Below, one piece after another: positions 61,983 through 64,000 of a stretch of 64,000 bases of DNA. Source of the stretch: an uncultured Flavobacterium sp. (GTDB lineage: Bacteria > Bacteroidota > Bacteroidia > Flavobacteriales > Flavobacteriaceae); NCBI RefSeq assembly GCF_963422545.1, contig NZ_OY730256.1, positions 102,383 through 166,382 of the forward strand, read 5' to 3'. Positions within the stretch are counted from its first letter, which is position 1. Each line of letters opens with the position of its first letter. The position numbers and the translations under genes are program-made. The notes beneath the pieces are model-generated. The model was not told where the DNA came from. It ran no database searches and saw nothing but the letters and a program-made list of their open reading frames with translations.

Positions 61983-62427
61983 AATAGAAAATATATTAGA
62001 AAAATACTTTCAGGGAGAAACTTCTATTGCTGAAGAAAAAGAATTAAAAGAATACTTTTCTTCGCCGAATGTTGCGCAGCATTTGGAGCAATACAAACCA
62101 ATGTTTGGTTATTTCTCTCAAGTAAAAGAACAAAAATCGACGCAGGAAATCCCACTACAAACTAAAAAACGAAATGTGGCGTGGTTATCAATTGCAGCTT
62201 CTGTTGTTGTTTTACTGGGAATTGGAACCTTTTATTATGTAAGCAAAAAAAATACACCTCCGGTTGTAGCGCAATCAGAATTAGGAACCTATGACAATCC
62301 TGAAGAAGCTCTTGCCGCAACGCAAAAAGCTTTAGCATTATTATCAAACAAAGTTAATGTAGGTATTGGAAGTGTACAATACATTAAAGAATACGAACAA
62401 TCAAAAAACAAAATTTTTAAACAGTAA
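61969..62427 (+). CDS. Anti-sigma-like membrane protein
   Basis: A protein of 152 aa. The N-terminal 60 residues (KIENILEKYFQGETSIAEEKELKEYFSSPNVAQHLEQYKPMFGYFSQ) resemble anti-sigma domains of flavobacterial ECF operons. One membrane helix (VAWLSIAASVVVLLGIGTFYYV) follows, then a short periplasmic tail. It lies between sigma and DUF4252 genes and overlaps the sigma gene by 14 nt, so its job is probably to hold that sigma factor. Confidence 0.75.
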   Translation: MELVKIENILEKYFQGETSIAEEKELKEYFSSPNVAQHLEQYKPMFGYFSQVKEQKSTQEIPLQTKKRNVAWLSIAASVVVLLGIGTFYYVSKKNTPPVVAQSELGTYDNPEEALAATQKALALLSNKVNVGIGSVQYIKEYEQSKNKIFKQ

Positions 62428-62441
62428 ATAAATCCAAAAAC

Positions 62442-62969
62442 ATGAAAAATTTCATCATAACACTAGTATTCGCATTCGTTACACATGCTTTTTACGCACA
62501 AAGCGCTTTTGACAAATATGACGGTCAGGACGATGTAACATCAGTAATTGTAAACAAAAAAATGTTCGACTTGATGAGTAAAGTAAAAGTTGATGCTTCT
62601 GATAAAGAAACGCAACAATACATTAATCTGATCAAAAAATTAGACTATCTAAAAGTATTTACAACCAAAAATGCTAAAATCGAAGCTGACATGAAAGCTT
62701 CTGCTGACAAATACATCAAAACAGCAGGTTTAGAAGAATTAATGCGAGTAAACGATGGTGGTAAAAACGTAAAAATATTAGTAAAATCTGGTGCATCAGA
62801 CACGCAAATAAAAGAATTACTGATGTTTGTTGATGGTGCCAAAAACGACGAAACTGTTTTATTGTCCCTAACCGGTAATTTTGACTTAAACGAAATTTCA
62901 GTTCTAACAGATAAGATGCAACTTCCGGGTGGTTCTGATCTAAAAAAAGCCTCAAAAAGCAAAAGATAA
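62442..62969 (+). CDS. DUF4252 domain protein, secreted
   Basis: A protein of 175 aa with a signal peptide (residues 1-19, ending ...FYAQ). The DUF4252 body has SAFDKYDGQDDVTSVIVNKKMFDLMSKV and GLEELMRVNDGGKNVKILVKSG. Probably periplasmic; function unknown. It is followed 1 nt later by a related gene. Confidence 0.8.
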   Translation: MKNFIITLVFAFVTHAFYAQSAFDKYDGQDDVTSVIVNKKMFDLMSKVKVDASDKETQQYINLIKKLDYLKVFTTKNAKIEADMKASADKYIKTAGLEELMRVNDGGKNVKILVKSGASDTQIKELLMFVDGAKNDETVLLSLTGNFDLNEISVLTDKMQLPGGSDLKKASKSKR

Positions 62970-62970
62970 A

Positions 62971-63513
62971 ATGAAAGCAAGCGTTTTTACCTCAGCCCTT
63001 TTAGTATTCCTGACTTTAATAAGTTGCGATTCTAATCCTTCATTGCAAAAGTATTTTGTAGAGAATACAGATAACAAAGATTTCATTGCACTTGATGTTT
63101 CTCCTAATATTTTAAATGTCGAGAAAACAAAATTATCTGCCGAACAAAATGAAGCTTTAAAATCGTTTGACAAAATGAACATTTTAGCTTTTAAAGCAAA
63201 TGACAAAAACCAGGCTCAATTTGAAACAGAAAGAGCAAAAGTCAAAGCAATTCTGAAAGATCCAAAATACCAACAATTAATGACGTTTGGTTCAGGTAAA
63301 GACGGCGCATCTATAAGTTACGTTGGCACTGATGACAATATTAAAGAATTTGTAGTTTTTGCCAACAGAAAAGAAAACGGTTTTGCAGTGGTTCGCGTAT
63401 TAGGCGAAAACATGAACCCAAATAATATCATGACTTTAATGTCGGTTTTAAAAGAATCAAAAATCGATATGGAACAATTGAAACCTTTGCAGCAATTAAT
63501 TAATACTAAATAA
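62971..63513 (+). CDS. DUF4252-like lipoprotein
   Basis: A protein of 180 aa. The lipobox is LISC (Cys19). The body (DFIALDVSPNILNVEKTKLSAEQNEALKSFDKMNILAFKA, VSYVGTDDNIKEFVVFANRK) matches the DUF4252 layout, paralogous to the gene before it. They form a tandem secreted pair behind the ECF sigma locus. Confidence 0.8.
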   Translation: MKASVFTSALLVFLTLISCDSNPSLQKYFVENTDNKDFIALDVSPNILNVEKTKLSAEQNEALKSFDKMNILAFKANDKNQAQFETERAKVKAILKDPKYQQLMTFGSGKDGASISYVGTDDNIKEFVVFANRKENGFAVVRVLGENMNPNNIMTLMSVLKESKIDMEQLKPLQQLINTK

Positions 63514-63532
63514 TTCACTTTACTTTAAATTC

Positions 63533-63564
63533 AAAAAAAGCTCCATTTTCATGGAGCTTTTTTT
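63533..63564 (+). terminator. Terminator of the second ECF operon
   Basis: AAAAAGCTCCATtttcATGGAGCTTTTT followed by T run. Confidence 0.9.
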
Positions 63565-63668
63565 ATTTATTAAGAAGATTATACTGAATAATTTTATATC
63601 GTTTTATTTAAATATGAACCTAATTTAATTACATTTGTCTCTAACCAATGCATTAAATAAATTAGAAT

Positions 63669-64000
63669 ATGGTACAAAAAACATCGAATGCCTTTATAGC
63701 GGCATCTTGGGTAGCTCTTGGAGCAGGAATGGTTGGATATATTGTAGGACTTGCAAGAGCTGAAATGCTGCTAAACGAAAAAGGATATTATTTCACCGTT
63801 CTAATGTTCGGACTTTTTGCTGTTGTTTCATTACAAAAAAGCGTAAGAGACAGACTTGAACAACTTCCTGTTACAGATATCTATTATGGAATTTGCTGGT
63901 TCGGAACTCTTTTGTCAATTGTTTTGTTAGCCGTTGGACTTTGGAATGCGACGATTCTTCCAAGCGAAAAAGGTTTCTATGCTTTTGCTTTTTTACTGGC
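63669..64000 (+). CDS. YiaA/YiaB-type membrane protein, partial at right edge
   Basis: About 110 residues are visible (MVQKTSNAFIAASWVALGAGMVGYIVGLARAEM). Two helix pairs appear, each starting with a small-residue helix (FIAASWVALGAGMVGYIVGL, then YGICWFGTLLSIVLLAVGLW). This matches the YiaA/YiaB two-helix domain. It runs off the edge at 64000. Function unknown. Confidence 0.75.
   Translation, partial: MVQKTSNAFIAASWVALGAGMVGYIVGLARAEMLLNEKGYYFTVLMFGLFAVVSLQKSVRDRLEQLPVTDIYYGICWFGTLLSIVLLAVGLWNATILPSEKGFYAFAFLL

Noticed and set aside
1..64000. CRISPR arrays
   Set aside because: No series of regularly spaced repeats of 24-40 nt was found; the only tandem repeat is the 13-bp one at 55085.

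Overview
The window looks like chromosomal DNA of a Flavobacterium-type Bacteroidota. It is AT-rich and uses promoters of the TTTG / TAnnTTTG type. It encodes a type IX secretion C-terminal sorting domain, many short SusD/BtuG-style lipoproteins, zeaxanthin-type carotenoid genes, a split transketolase and the usual flavobacterial dispersed palindromes. Both edges cut genes: an LptF/LptG-type permease on the left and a YiaA/B-type membrane protein on the right.

Layout. 1-4.9 kb: lipid A export permease, tgt, a YdjC/ChbG deacetylase and the two transketolase subunits. 4.9-8.4 kb: a dual-specificity phosphatase and an LTA-synthase-like transferase, followed by a transposase remnant and a diverged second copy of the transketolase 3' end with its terminator, so this segment looks inserted. 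8.5-11.3 kb: FKBP-type lipoprotein, S4 protein, phosphoribosyltransferase, shikimate kinase. 11.4-23.4 kb: an island between two near-identical direct copies of a tRNA-Lys/tRNA-Lys/tRNA-Leu array. It holds an ankyrin gene and an eleven-gene operon-like cluster, 12847-22608. 23.4-31.2 kb: nucleotidyltransferase, TPR protein, KirBac channel, then a CarH-like MerR regulator, crtI, crtB, crtZ and photolyase. 31.4-48.6 kb: mostly housekeeping and conserved genes (UbiB-like kinase, TetR regulator, epimerase, YceI, thioesterase, RmuC, ECF sigma with a membrane partner, MepB, a secreted nuclease with T9SS tail, pseudouridine synthase, TrmL). 48.6-59.7 kb: a cobalamin block with BtuFCD-like ABC transporter, CobU, a BluB-CobT fusion, CobS, CobC and a cobalamin riboswitch in front of a BtuB-like receptor and a BtuG-like lipoprotein. 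59.7-64 kb: S41 protease, a second ECF sigma locus with two DUF4252 proteins, and the right-edge membrane gene.

The best candidate for an undescribed system is the 12847-22608 cluster. It joins GTP-derived heterocycle chemistry (GTP cyclohydrolase II, a stand-alone RibD-type reductase, a PTPS/QueD homolog lacking the usual catalytic Cys and one zinc His, an MDR dehydrogenase) with membrane and envelope chemistry (CDP-alcohol phosphotransferase, glycosyltransferase, an ICMT-like membrane methyltransferase, two soluble methyltransferases, a Wzx-like flippase and an LTA-synthase-like phosphotransferase). The genes overlap or abut for almost 10 kb. The simplest inference is a pathway that makes a pyrimidine- or pterin-derived head group, couples it to a lipid and/or sugar, flips it and decorates or transfers it outside. 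The product is unknown to me.

A second link is between light and B12. The MerR regulator before the carotenoid genes carries the W-x9-EH and E-x-H-x-x-G residues of the adenosylcobalamin photoreceptor CarH, and the cobalamin salvage block lies about 22 kb downstream. All calls rest on reading the sequence and on memory of families; no database search was run.
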